Below are positions 23,614 to 31,540 of a stretch of DNA of 64,000 nt, piece after piece. Below the pieces are notes generated by a model. It had not been told where the DNA came from, did no database searches, and saw only the letters and a program-made list of their open reading frames with translations. This stretch comes from DASZQL01 sp964391865. GTDB lineage: Bacteria; Planctomycetota; Phycisphaerae; Phycisphaerales; UBA1924. A program made the translations under genes and the position numbers. The stretch covers positions 124,001 to 188,000 of the forward strand of contig CAYMNQ010000001.1 in NCBI GenBank assembly GCA_964391865.1. Direction: 5' to 3'. Positions within the stretch are counted from its first letter, which is position 1. Each line of letters starts with the position of its first letter.

Positions 23614-25083
23614 ATGACAACGACTACCGACGCGGGCGGGGGGCCCATGCCGAGTTCCGAAAGCATCGAAGAACAACTGCGCAGCGCGTACGCCAAGCTC
23701 GACGAAAGTACGAACGAGCTTCTGTTCCAGAAGTACGCCCTCGATCAGCACGCGATCGTGGCTTCCACGGACGGCAAGGGGCGCATCAGCTACGTCAATC
23801 AGAAATTCTGCGACATCAGCAAATACTCTCGAGACGAATTGCTCGGGCAGGATCACCGCATCCTGAATTCGGGGCATCACCCGAAATCGTTCTTCAAAGA
23901 GATGTACGCAACGATCTCGCGTGGGCATGTTTGGCGCGGGGAGATCCGCAACCGAGCGAAGGACGGCTCGATCTACTGGGTCGACACCACCATCGTGCCG
24001 TTCACCGGCAAGCACGGGAGCATAGAGCGCTACGTTGCAATCCGCGCCGACATCACCGACCGCAAGCTCGCGGAATCGGAGCGGGAGCGGTTCTTCACCG
24101 TCTCCGGTGACCTTCTGTGCATCGCCGGGCTGGACGGCGTTTTCCGCCGGGTGAACCCGTCGTTCGAACGCACGCTCGGATGGGACCCGCACTCGCTCTT
24201 GAACCGATCGTGGTACGAGTTCATGCACCCGGATGATCGCGAGCGAGCACGCCTTGCCGTGGCCGCCATCTCGCCGAGCGGCGATCCGGCGCGGTTCGAA
24301 ACGCGGTTCGCCAGCCGCGACGGGTCGTACCGCACGCTGGAGTGGATCTGCCCGCCGCCCGAGCACGGGGGCCTTACCATCTACGCGGCCGCCCGCGATG
24401 TCACCGATCGGCGCGCGACGGAAGAGCGTCAGAGCCTCCTCCTCCGCGAGCTTGATCACCGGGTGAAGAACTCCCTCGCGATGGTGCTGGCGCTCGCGAA
24501 CGAGACCGGAACGCGCACCGGCAGCTTCGACGTGTTCTGCCAGTCATTCACCGGGCGGATCGAGGCGCTCGCCCGCACGCACGGTCTCCTCGCCCGCTCG
24601 CGCTGGAGCGGCGTGAACCTGGCGGAGATGATCGCGGTTACGCTCGGTGCCTACATGGACGGGCGCGACGACCGCGTGAACCTCAACGGGCAGGACTGCA
24701 TGCTCCCACCGGTCGCCGCGCAGCCGCTGTGCATGGCGCTCCACGAACTGGCGACGAACGCGGCGAAGTACGGGTCGCTGTCGAACGCGGACGGGCGCGT
24801 CGAGGTGACCTGGGAGGTGACCGGACCGTCGTCCGAGCCCAAGTCGCTCATTCTCTCCTGGCGCGAGCGCGACGGGCCCGCCGTATCACCGCCCGCCGCC
24901 CGCGGCTTCGGCACGAGCTTTATCTCAGATGCCATCCGCTACCAGCTCGACGGAAACGCCGCACTGGAGTTCCTGCCCAGCGGGCTGACCTGCACGATCT
25001 CGATCGATTTTTCCACCTACGCCGCCGGGCACGCGCGGGACGGCACCGCGATTTCGCCGATCGGCGCGGAGCTCCCGCCATGA
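23614..25083 (+). CDS. PAS-PAS HWE-family sensor histidine kinase
   Basis: A 489-residue soluble kinase with no membrane helix. An N-terminal coiled segment leads to PAS 1 (ALDQHAIVASTDGKGRISYV ... NRAKDGSIYWVDTTIVPF) and PAS 2 (LLCIAGLDGVFRRVNPSFER ... YRTLEWICPP). The dimerisation/phosphoacceptor helix is LLLRELDHRVKNSLAMVLAL, whose His is the expected phosphorylation site. The ATPase domain has HELATNAAKYGSLS and the WRERDGP motif that defines the HWE group, and the G box is RGFGTSFI. The signal is unknown. The stop overlaps the start of a stand-alone receiver gene (ATGA), an obvious partner. Confidence 0.93.
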   Translation: MTTTTDAGGGPMPSSESIEEQLRSAYAKLDESTNELLFQKYALDQHAIVASTDGKGRISYVNQKFCDISKYSRDELLGQDHRILNSGHHPKSFFKEMYATISRGHVWRGEIRNRAKDGSIYWVDTTIVPFTGKHGSIERYVAIRADITDRKLAESERERFFTVSGDLLCIAGLDGVFRRVNPSFERTLGWDPHSLLNRSWYEFMHPDDRERARLAVAAISPSGDPARFETRFASRDGSYRTLEWICPPPEHGGLTIYAAARDVTDRRATEERQSLLLRELDHRVKNSLAMVLALANETGTRTGSFDVFCQSFTGRIEALARTHGLLARSRWSGVNLAEMIAVTLGAYMDGRDDRVNLNGQDCMLPPVAAQPLCMALHELATNAAKYGSLSNADGRVEVTWEVTGPSSEPKSLILSWRERDGPAVSPPAARGFGTSFISDAIRYQLDGNAALEFLPSGLTCTISIDFSTYAAGHARDGTAISPIGAELPP

Positions 25084-25472
25084 CCGAGGATCCGAGTTTT
25101 CTGGCGGCGAAGGCCCTGATCGGGCTTCGTGTGCTCATCGTTGAAGACGAGTTCCTCATGGCGCGCCGGCTCACGAAACTGCTCGAGTCGTGGGGGTGCG
25201 AGGTCATCGGGCCCGCCGCGTCGCTCGACGAGGGACGCAAGCTGGCCTCGCGCGACGATGTTGACGCCGCGCTCCTCGACATCAACCTGCGCGGCGTGCA
25301 CAGCGGCCCGATCGCCGATTTCCTCCTCGAGCACGGGCACCCGCTCATCTTCGTGACCGGGTACGCCAGCCCCAAGCAGCTGCCCGACCACCTCCGCGCC
25401 CAGCCGCGACTGCACAAGCCCGTGCGCGATTCGGAGTTGAAGGCCGCGATGATCTCGGTGTTCACCCAGTAA
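25080..25472 (+). CDS. Stand-alone response regulator receiver
   Basis: A 130-residue CheY-like domain: the acidic pair in VLIVEDEFLMARRL, the phosphoacceptor in DAALLDINLRG, Thr in FVTGYASP and Lys in LHKPVRDSEL are all present. There is no output domain. The ATGA overlap with the HWE kinase gene makes it that kinase's receiver; such pairs often feed anti-anti-sigma or phosphorelay switches. Confidence 0.93.
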   Translation: MTEDPSFLAAKALIGLRVLIVEDEFLMARRLTKLLESWGCEVIGPAASLDEGRKLASRDDVDAALLDINLRGVHSGPIADFLLEHGHPLIFVTGYASPKQLPDHLRAQPRLHKPVRDSELKAAMISVFTQ

Positions 25473-25706
25473 GTCGACGCACGACTCCTCGGTCGTCCGG
25501 AGGGCGGCTCACGCCCGGTGCCGCAGGCGTCCGGGGTCGCGGTTCAGCTCCGCAACCCGCGCTCCACCGGCTCGCACGATTCCTCTTCCCGCGATCGCGG
25601 ACCACGCGCCTCGGCACGTGCGCGTCCGGTACATCATCGTGTCACCGCTAGTTGCCCCACCACCAACAACAAGCGAGACTTCCCCATCCGATCCGGAGTC
25701 ATCCGC

Positions 25707-28700
25707 ATGATCCGTCCGCGCCTTGCTCGTTTCATCCTGACGCTCACCTGTGCCGCCGGTGCGCACGCAGAGCCATTCCCCGCCGCGCCCCCCACCCCGC
25801 GCGCCGAACTCGTCTACGAAGAACCCTTTTTCCCCGGCGCCATCTACGACAAAGCCATCCCCACCCCCGAGTCGCTCCTCGGCTTCGAAGTCGGCCAGCG
25901 CGGCAGCACGCACGCGCAGATCGAGAAATGCCTGAAAGCCTGGGCCGACGCCGCCCCGACGCGCACCCGGCTGGTCGAGTACGCGCGCACGCACGAGAAC
26001 CGCGCGTGCTACTACCTTGTCATCTCCTCCGAATCCAACATCCGCGACCTGGGCGATCTCAAGAAGAACCTCGCCAAACTCGCCGACCCGCGCACCACCA
26101 CCGCCGCCGAGGCGGACCAACTCGCATCAACCATCCCCGGCGTCGCGTGGCTCGCGTACAACATCCACGGCGACGAGAACTCCCCCTCCGACACCGCCAT
26201 CGCGCTCGCGTACCACCTGCTCGCCGACACGCGCGACGAAACCAAGGCCCTCCTCAACGACCTCGTCGTCGTCATCGACCCGCTGCAGAACCCCGACGGG
26301 CGCGACCGCTTCCTGAAGATGGTCGCCGAGCACCGCGGCAACGTCCGCAACACCGACGATCAGTCGCTCCTCCACACCGGCTATTACCCGCAAGGGCGCA
26401 CGAACCACTACCAGTTCGACCTCAACCGCGACTGGGTCTACGCCACGCAGCCCGAGACCCGCGGCCGGATCGCCGCGCTGCGCGAGTGGACCCCGCTGCT
26501 TTTTTGCGACGGTCACGAGCTCTCGCCGCAGGACACTTATCTCTTCAGCCCGCCGCGCGAGCCGATCAACTTCAACATCCCCGAGACGACGCGCAAGAGA
26601 TGGGGCGACAAGTTCGCCGAGGACCAAGCAGCCGCGTTCGACAAGTTCGGCTGGCGCTACTACACGGGCGAATGGGCCGACAACTGGTTCCCCGGCTACT
26701 CCGACGCCTACGCCAGCTACCGCGGCGCCATCGGCATCCTTACCGAGCAGGCGCGCATCCAGGAAGACGGCGTGCGCAAGCAGAACCAGATCGTCGAAAC
26801 CTACCGCGAGACCGTCCACCACAACATCGTCAGCAGCGTCGCCAACCTCACGACGCTGAAGAACAACCTGCGCGACATCTATAAGGACTACCTCGCCGCC
26901 CGCCGCGCCGCCGTTGACGAAAAGAGCCGCTACGGCACGCGCGCCTGGGCCATCGCGCCCACCGACAACACCTCGCGCCTCAACCGGCTCATCGAAACCC
27001 TGCGCCTCCACGGCGTGGAAGTCTTCGAAACCAACGCCGAATTCACCAGCGAAGCGAAAGACCAACTCGGTCGCACGATCGCGGAACAGAAATTCCCCGG
27101 CGGCACGATCCTCATCCCCAACCGCCAGCCGGAAGCGCATTTGCTCGCGGCGATGCTCGAGTTCGACCCGCGCATGCTGGACGAAACGCTGACCGAAGAA
27201 CGCCGCGAGCTGCTGCGCTTCGGGCGATCGAAGATGTACGACCTGACGGCGTGGAATCTGACGATGCTGTATGGGGTTGAAGCGTATGAACTGCCCGATG
27301 CAACCGGCGCGCGTTACGATAAAGACCCCATTGTTGAACAGCGACGTGAGGGCGGTCTTGTTGGTGATATCGGGGGACAGCAATCAACCTGGCTTGCGAT
27401 CCCTGGTGACGACGACTCAGCAGTCCAAGTTGCATCCCGACTCATGGAACATGGGATCAACGTCCGGCTACTCACCAGAGACTCGGAGTTTGACGGCATC
27501 GCCCTGAGCCGTGGAACGCTGTGCGTTTTCGTGGCGGACAATCCTCAACTAACTAAGAAGTCGCTCCCGCCCAGTGACCGCGCCACAAAAGACGGCGATC
27601 CTGGCGCGCTCAACGAACTCGAGAATCTAGTCGCAGGGGCCGCAACGGCGGGAGCAATCCGAATGCGCTCCGGCCTCGCCCCCGGCGATCTCCCCGACAT
27701 CGGCGGCGAGTTCTTCCCGCTCCTCGAACGACCGCGCATCGCCGTCCTCGCCCGCGGCAGCCTCGACTACTACGATTACGGCTCCGTCTGGTGGACGCTC
27801 GATCACCACCTCGGCATTCAAGCCAGTTACCTCGCCGAGGACGATGTCGCGCCGAACGCCGACCTGCGCCGATACAACGTGATTGTCATTCCCAACCGAT
27901 GGGCCGGCGCGCTGCCCGACAGTCTCATCGCCAACCTCAAGCCGTGGATCCAGAACGGCGGGACGCTCATCGCAATGGGCTCCGCCGCCGCCGCCCTCGC
28001 CGCCGAGAAGCCGGGCCTGTCGCAGGTGCGCCAACTCCCCGACGTCTTGACCAAGCTCGAACCGTACGCGCTGCAGATCATCCGCGAATGGGAAGGCCGC
28101 ACGCAGACCGCCGACATCGCCAGCGCCTGGCTCAACGCGCCGACGAAGGACATCACGTACCCGTGGTCCCCCGCGCTGAGCGCCGAGAAACCCAGCGACG
28201 ACGAGCGCAAACGCCGCGACCTCTGGCAGGGCGTCTTCATGCCCACCGGCGCCATCCTCGCCGCCCGCTTCGACGACAAGCACTGGCTCACCTTCGGCTG
28301 CAACGATGCGCGCGGCTGGCTCCCCGTCCCCTTCGGCAGCAATCCGATTCTCATGACCGCCGACAACGTCGAAACCCCGGTCCGCCTCGGCGCGTTCCTC
28401 CCTTCTTCACCCTCCCCCTCAGGGGGAGGGTCGGCGAGTCTTCGAGCCGGGGAGAGGGACACGGGAGACGCCGCTTCACCGATTGCAACCGCCGACACCA
28501 AGCCGCGCGCCACCGACGCCAACGACAACAACAAGACCAACGAAGCCAAAGACGAATCAAAAGCAGAAGAAAAGAAACCTTCCCCCACCATGATCGGCTG
28601 GGCGCCGGTCCCCGAGGGCCACGATCTCTATTTGCGCATGTCAGGCCTGCTCTGGCCCGAAGCCGCGCACCGCGTGGCCAACGCCGCCTACGTCACGCGC

Positions 28701-28841
28701 GAGCGCGTCGGGCGTGGGCAAATCATTCTCTTCGCGTCGCCGCCCACCACCCGCGGCTCACAGCCGGGCGTCGCGCGCCTGTTCCTCAACGCCGTCATCT
28801 TCGGCCCAGGTTTGGGCGCGTCTCACCCGATCGACCCATGA
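25707..28841 (+). CDS. Secreted M14-family zinc carboxypeptidase-like protein, very large
   Basis: 1,044 residues with a signal peptide (MIRPRLARFILTLTCAAGAH ...). The M14 domain carries His154-x-x-Glu157 (NIHGDENSPSD) as zinc ligands, PDGRDRFL, the DLNRDWVY substrate region and the later His in FCDGHELSPQD. A Glu in LTEQARIQEDG could be the general base. The long C-terminal half includes a flavodoxin/ThuA-like stretch (RYNVIVIPNRWAGALPDSLI). Residues ~898-920 come from an inserted repeat and lead into a Lys/Glu/Asn linker. About 27240-27665 the codon use is less biased than on either side. The gene is unlinked to an obvious pathway and is probably an exported peptidase for peptides or cell-wall material. 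Confidence 0.9.
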   Translation: MIRPRLARFILTLTCAAGAHAEPFPAAPPTPRAELVYEEPFFPGAIYDKAIPTPESLLGFEVGQRGSTHAQIEKCLKAWADAAPTRTRLVEYARTHENRACYYLVISSESNIRDLGDLKKNLAKLADPRTTTAAEADQLASTIPGVAWLAYNIHGDENSPSDTAIALAYHLLADTRDETKALLNDLVVVIDPLQNPDGRDRFLKMVAEHRGNVRNTDDQSLLHTGYYPQGRTNHYQFDLNRDWVYATQPETRGRIAALREWTPLLFCDGHELSPQDTYLFSPPREPINFNIPETTRKRWGDKFAEDQAAAFDKFGWRYYTGEWADNWFPGYSDAYASYRGAIGILTEQARIQEDGVRKQNQIVETYRETVHHNIVSSVANLTTLKNNLRDIYKDYLAARRAAVDEKSRYGTRAWAIAPTDNTSRLNRLIETLRLHGVEVFETNAEFTSEAKDQLGRTIAEQKFPGGTILIPNRQPEAHLLAAMLEFDPRMLDETLTEERRELLRFGRSKMYDLTAWNLTMLYGVEAYELPDATGARYDKDPIVEQRREGGLVGDIGGQQSTWLAIPGDDDSAVQVASRLMEHGINVRLLTRDSEFDGIALSRGTLCVFVADNPQLTKKSLPPSDRATKDGDPGALNELENLVAGAATAGAIRMRSGLAPGDLPDIGGEFFPLLERPRIAVLARGSLDYYDYGSVWWTLDHHLGIQASYLAEDDVAPNADLRRYNVIVIPNRWAGALPDSLIANLKPWIQNGGTLIAMGSAAAALAAEKPGLSQVRQLPDVLTKLEPYALQIIREWEGRTQTADIASAWLNAPTKDITYPWSPALSAEKPSDDERKRRDLWQGVFMPTGAILAARFDDKHWLTFGCNDARGWLPVPFGSNPILMTADNVETPVRLGAFLPSSPSPSGGGSASLRAGERDTGDAASPIATADTKPRATDANDNNKTNEAKDESKAEEKKPSPTMIGWAPVPEGHDLYLRMSGLLWPEAAHRVANAAYVTRERVGRGQIILFASPPTTRGSQPGVARLFLNAVIFGPGLGASHPIDP
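28400..28468. repeat. CTCCCCCTCAGGGGGAG-type repeat inserted in frame in the M14 peptidase gene
   Basis: A palindromic core CCCTCCCCCTCAGGGGGAGG followed by GTCGGCGAGTCTTCGAGCCG and GGGAGAGG: the form of an intergenic repeat. It is translated as a Ser/Pro/Gly-rich segment just before the low-complexity linker of the peptidase. Confidence 0.75.
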
Positions 28842-28861
28842 TCTGACTGCTGTCTGCCCTC

Positions 28862-28902
28862 CACTTGATGCCTCGATGGCTTGATGCCTCGATGCCTGCC
28901 CC
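28862..28902. repeat. 41-base TGATGCCTCGATG repeat, copy 2
   Basis: Starts CACTTGATGCCTCGATGGCT and ends GCCTCGATGCCTGCCCC; only a few bases differ from the 5322-5362 copy. It lies between the convergent stops of the M14 and LuxR-type genes. Confidence 0.85.
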
Positions 28903-28905
28903 CTC

Positions 28906-29727
28906 TCACACCTCAACAAACCCCTCTCGCACCGCGAATAAAACCAAGTCCGCGCGCGAGTGAATGTCGAGTTTCCGCATCAGCCGCTGTAGATGATTAT
29001 CAACCGTCTTCGCGCTGATCGAGAGCTGCCCCGCCGCTTGTTTCGCGGACAGCCCGCGCGCGAGCAGCGCCACCACCTGCCGCTCGCGCCGTGAGAGTTT
29101 CGCGTTGGCGTCACCGCCGTCGCGCTCCGCGACGCACGCGCCGATCGCCGATTCATCATCCGCCAGCGATCGCAGCAGTTGCAGCACCCGCGGCGCCCGG
29201 TCGGCCCGAGTCACATGCACGCCCCCGCACTCCCGCGCCGCCGCGCACGACCGCGCCGAGTGCTCCGCGCTCAGCACCACGACCCGCGGCGCTCGCGCCC
29301 GCTTCCGCAATCCAGCCGCCGCCTCGATCAGCCGCTCGCCGGGCCGCTCCGCGCACACGACCACCACTTCCGGCTTCGTGCGCGCCACTTCATCAGTCAG
29401 GTCCATCGCGTCGCTCACGCTGCCGACCAGCGACAGCCCGCGGTCGGTGCCTAACCACGACGCGATCGCCACCCGCGTGATCTCGTGCTCATCGGCGATC
29501 ATCACCCGCGCCACGCGCGCCTCCGCCCGCGCCAGCCCGCCGCCGCCCATGCGCGACGCGCGACCCGCCGGTGCGCCGTTCATCGGCGTTCCCTGGATCC
29601 CCACGCCGCTCAGCCGCATCGGCGCGTTCAGCGCCGGAAGCGTCCCGGCCGCATCCTCGCACGACCGGGCCGCTTCCAGGCCGATGCTTCCCTCTTCAAA
29701 TCCCCACAGGTGCGATTGATGGCTCAT
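28906..29727 (-). CDS. LuxR/NarL-family response regulator with degenerate receiver
   Basis: 273 residues. A disordered leader of about 70 residues precedes a receiver-like domain (RVMIADEHEITRVAIASWLG ... PEVVVVCAERPG ... RVVVLSAEH). The C-terminal LuxR-type helix-turn-helix reads LSRRERQVVALLARGLSAKQ, then SAKTVDNHLQRLM. In the receiver, the position normally holding the phosphorylated Asp appears as VVVVCAERPG, so phosphorylation is doubtful; the regulator may respond otherwise or be constitutive. A GGAGAGGG ribosome site supports the start. The gene follows an ECF-like sigma gene on the same strand. Confidence 0.87.
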   Translation of the reverse strand: MSHQSHLWGFEEGSIGLEAARSCEDAAGTLPALNAPMRLSGVGIQGTPMNGAPAGRASRMGGGGLARAEARVARVMIADEHEITRVAIASWLGTDRGLSLVGSVSDAMDLTDEVARTKPEVVVVCAERPGERLIEAAAGLRKRARAPRVVVLSAEHSARSCAAARECGGVHVTRADRAPRVLQLLRSLADDESAIGACVAERDGGDANAKLSRRERQVVALLARGLSAKQAAGQLSISAKTVDNHLQRLMRKLDIHSRADLVLFAVREGFVEV

Positions 29728-29847
29728 CGATTGATCCCTCTCCCCAAACTCTCCAAACTTGTGTCACGGGCGTCCCGCCCGTGTCTGTTCAACTTCTGAC
29801 CTCTTGATCTCGGGGCATTCCAACGCGCGACGACTCGCAAACAACAC

Positions 29848-30399
29848 TCAGCCCGCTCGCGCCGCGCACGAGCGCCCCGTGATCGACAGCCATTCAAACC
29901 CTTTGCGCTCCGCGATCGCGCGTCGCAGCACTTCGAGCGCGCGATCGCGACTGCCGATCACCGCGGTCCGCGACACGCCGTCGGCGTGCGCCGCTTCCGT
30001 CTCGCTGTAGCCCCGCGCCACCGTCAGCGTCACGCTCGCCCACTGCCGCTGCGTGAGTCGCCCGAGCTCGCGCTGGAGCGTCTCGACCTCTTCATCAATC
30101 GGATCATCCGCGGGCGAGTCGATCGGCTCGCCCTCCGCGATGATCGCTTCGCCCGTGCGTTGGTCCCGCGCCCGCCGCGCGTACAGATCCACCGCGAGAT
30201 TCCGCACGATCGCCTTGAGATACGAGATCGATAACTCGCCCGTGCGCGGGCTCGTGTACTCGATCGCGCGAGCGAACGCTTCCTGGACGAGGTCCTCCGC
30301 CGTATGCGGGTCGGCGAAACGACAGGCGTACGACAGCAGCCGCCCGTACATCGATTCGTACATCGAGGTCACGGGACCGGCGGATTCTGCGTGCTTCAT
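29848..30399 (-). CDS. Sigma-70 family (ECF-like) RNA polymerase sigma factor
   Basis: 183 residues. Region 2 is seen in YGRLLSYACRFADPHTAEDL then VQEAFARAIEY and YLKAIVRNLAVDLYARRARD; region 4 in LGRLTQRQWASVTLTVARGY, SETEAAHADGVSRTAVIGSR. I start at the ATG of MKHAESAG, which has GGAGG nine bases upstream, instead of the longer frame. No anti-sigma gene is adjacent. Three ACCACCA direct repeats spaced about 20 bases lie upstream and may be an operator. Confidence 0.88.
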   Translation of the reverse strand: MKHAESAGPVTSMYESMYGRLLSYACRFADPHTAEDLVQEAFARAIEYTSPRTGELSISYLKAIVRNLAVDLYARRARDQRTGEAIIAEGEPIDSPADDPIDEEVETLQRELGRLTQRQWASVTLTVARGYSETEAAHADGVSRTAVIGSRDRALEVLRRAIAERKGFEWLSITGRSCAARAG

Positions 30400-30522
30400 G
30401 GCACGGATCCTCCGTTGTTCCGGGTCGATCCTGACACTCTCGGAACGTCCACCGGCGTGAAACGTCACGCCGTCAGCCGTGCGGAAGGGCCGGACCTCGC
30501 CGGATGCCTAATTGGGTGAAAC

Positions 30523-30568
30523 ACCACCAGTTCGAGTCACATACCACCAGGTTGTCCACAAACCACCA
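30523..30568. repeat. Three ACCACCA direct repeats at two-turn spacing upstream of a sigma gene
   Basis: ACCACCA at 30523-30529, 30543-30549 and 30562-30568: repeat-to-repeat distances of 20 and 19 bases, about two helical turns, about 125-170 bases ahead of the sigma start. This is consistent with cooperative binding of a regulator on one DNA face. Confidence 0.5.
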
Positions 30569-30671
30569 ACCGGAAACTAGCACAGACTCGCATTCCGTCA
30601 TGAGGAAAGTTGCCTAATTCACCGAGATTACCCGGGTTCGGGTATTCGATTGCTGAATCGCAACCACTCGT

Positions 30672-31088
30672 TCAGGCGATCGCTTCCCCGAGTTCCATTC
30701 CCTCATCGAGGTATTCGCCCTCCTGGATCAGGCGAGCCAGCCCCGCCTCAAGTTCTGCGCCGACATCCGCGAGCAGCATCGCGATCTCAGCGGGGTCAAG
30801 TTCCACGGCGCGGGCCCACACGTGCAGCAGAAGTTGAGCCAGCCGCGCGACCGGCTCCGCGTCGGGGTACAAGCCCGCGCAGCGCGCCGTCAGCACCGCA
30901 TCGGCGCGCACGAGTTCCGCGAGCATGCCGCGCCGCCGCACGGCGGGGACGCGGTCGAGCCACGCGTCGATCGCCAATGGAAAAAAGCCGCGTTCGAGCG
31001 GCGGTTCGAGGCGCGGCGAGCCGTGCTGTTGATCGTCCCGGCCCACGCGATGACTCCACACCATGCTCCGCACCTTCGCCGGGAGCAC
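30672..31088 (-). CDS. Hypothetical helical protein
   Basis: A 138-residue protein of unrecognised family. The C-terminal 100 residues look real: amphipathic helices such as LPLAIDAWLDRVPAVRRRGM-like stretches, ADAVLTARCAGLYPDAEPVA, VELDPAEIAMLLADVG and an acidic end (EEGEYLDEGMELGEAIA-like). Codon use is host-like. The first 35 residues are less convincing and an internal ATG (MVWSHRVG) may be the start. It is isolated, with about 450 empty bases upstream and 200 bases downstream before the sigma-gene leader. Confidence 0.55.
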   Translation of the reverse strand: MLPAKVRSMVWSHRVGRDDQQHGSPRLEPPLERGFFPLAIDAWLDRVPAVRRRGMLAELVRADAVLTARCAGLYPDAEPVARLAQLLLHVWARAVELDPAEIAMLLADVGAELEAGLARLIQEGEYLDEGMELGEAIA

Positions 31089-31540
31089 CGGCGGCGACGC
31101 GGCGCCCTGCGCCCCGCGCGGGCACCGCCTCCGGCGACGCCGCGCTCATCGACCGCCGGCGAACCCGGCGTGTGCTCGAAGCGATCCGGGCCGCCGGCGC
31201 GCTCCGTGCGCTCCAGCCCGCTCGCATCTCATCGCGCCGGAATCGGCGAGTCCGTTCGCCGATCCCTCCTCCCCGCAAGCTTCCTTGCCGCGGGTCGGCG
31301 CTGCTTCCGTTTCGAAGGGTCGCCGGGCGGGTCAGCGCCCAGAGCGGCCCAAGGAGAGGCATCGGGCCCGTGTCTTCGCGCCGTCGTCCCAAACGGCGCG
31401 ATGAGCGATCGGGCTCGGGTTCGTGCCGCAATTCCGCTGGCGAGGGCGGAAGAGCAACAACACCAACCCAGACCGCGATCCAACGCGGTTCGGCATGAGC
31501 CAATCACCCCAAATCGCTCAAAGAAACCCAAAGTGGTGAG
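31089..31540. other. 452-base region with no convincing gene
   Basis: It lies between the stop of trkH and the start of the hypothetical gene. Open frames on both strands give Arg/Pro/Ala-rich shadow-like translations. I see no terminator hairpin, RNA or repeat here. Confidence 0.5.

Noticed and set aside
30523..30568. CRISPR-like repeat array
   Set aside because: Repeats are only seven bases long with spacers of 12-13 bases and no cas genes; an operator is more likely.
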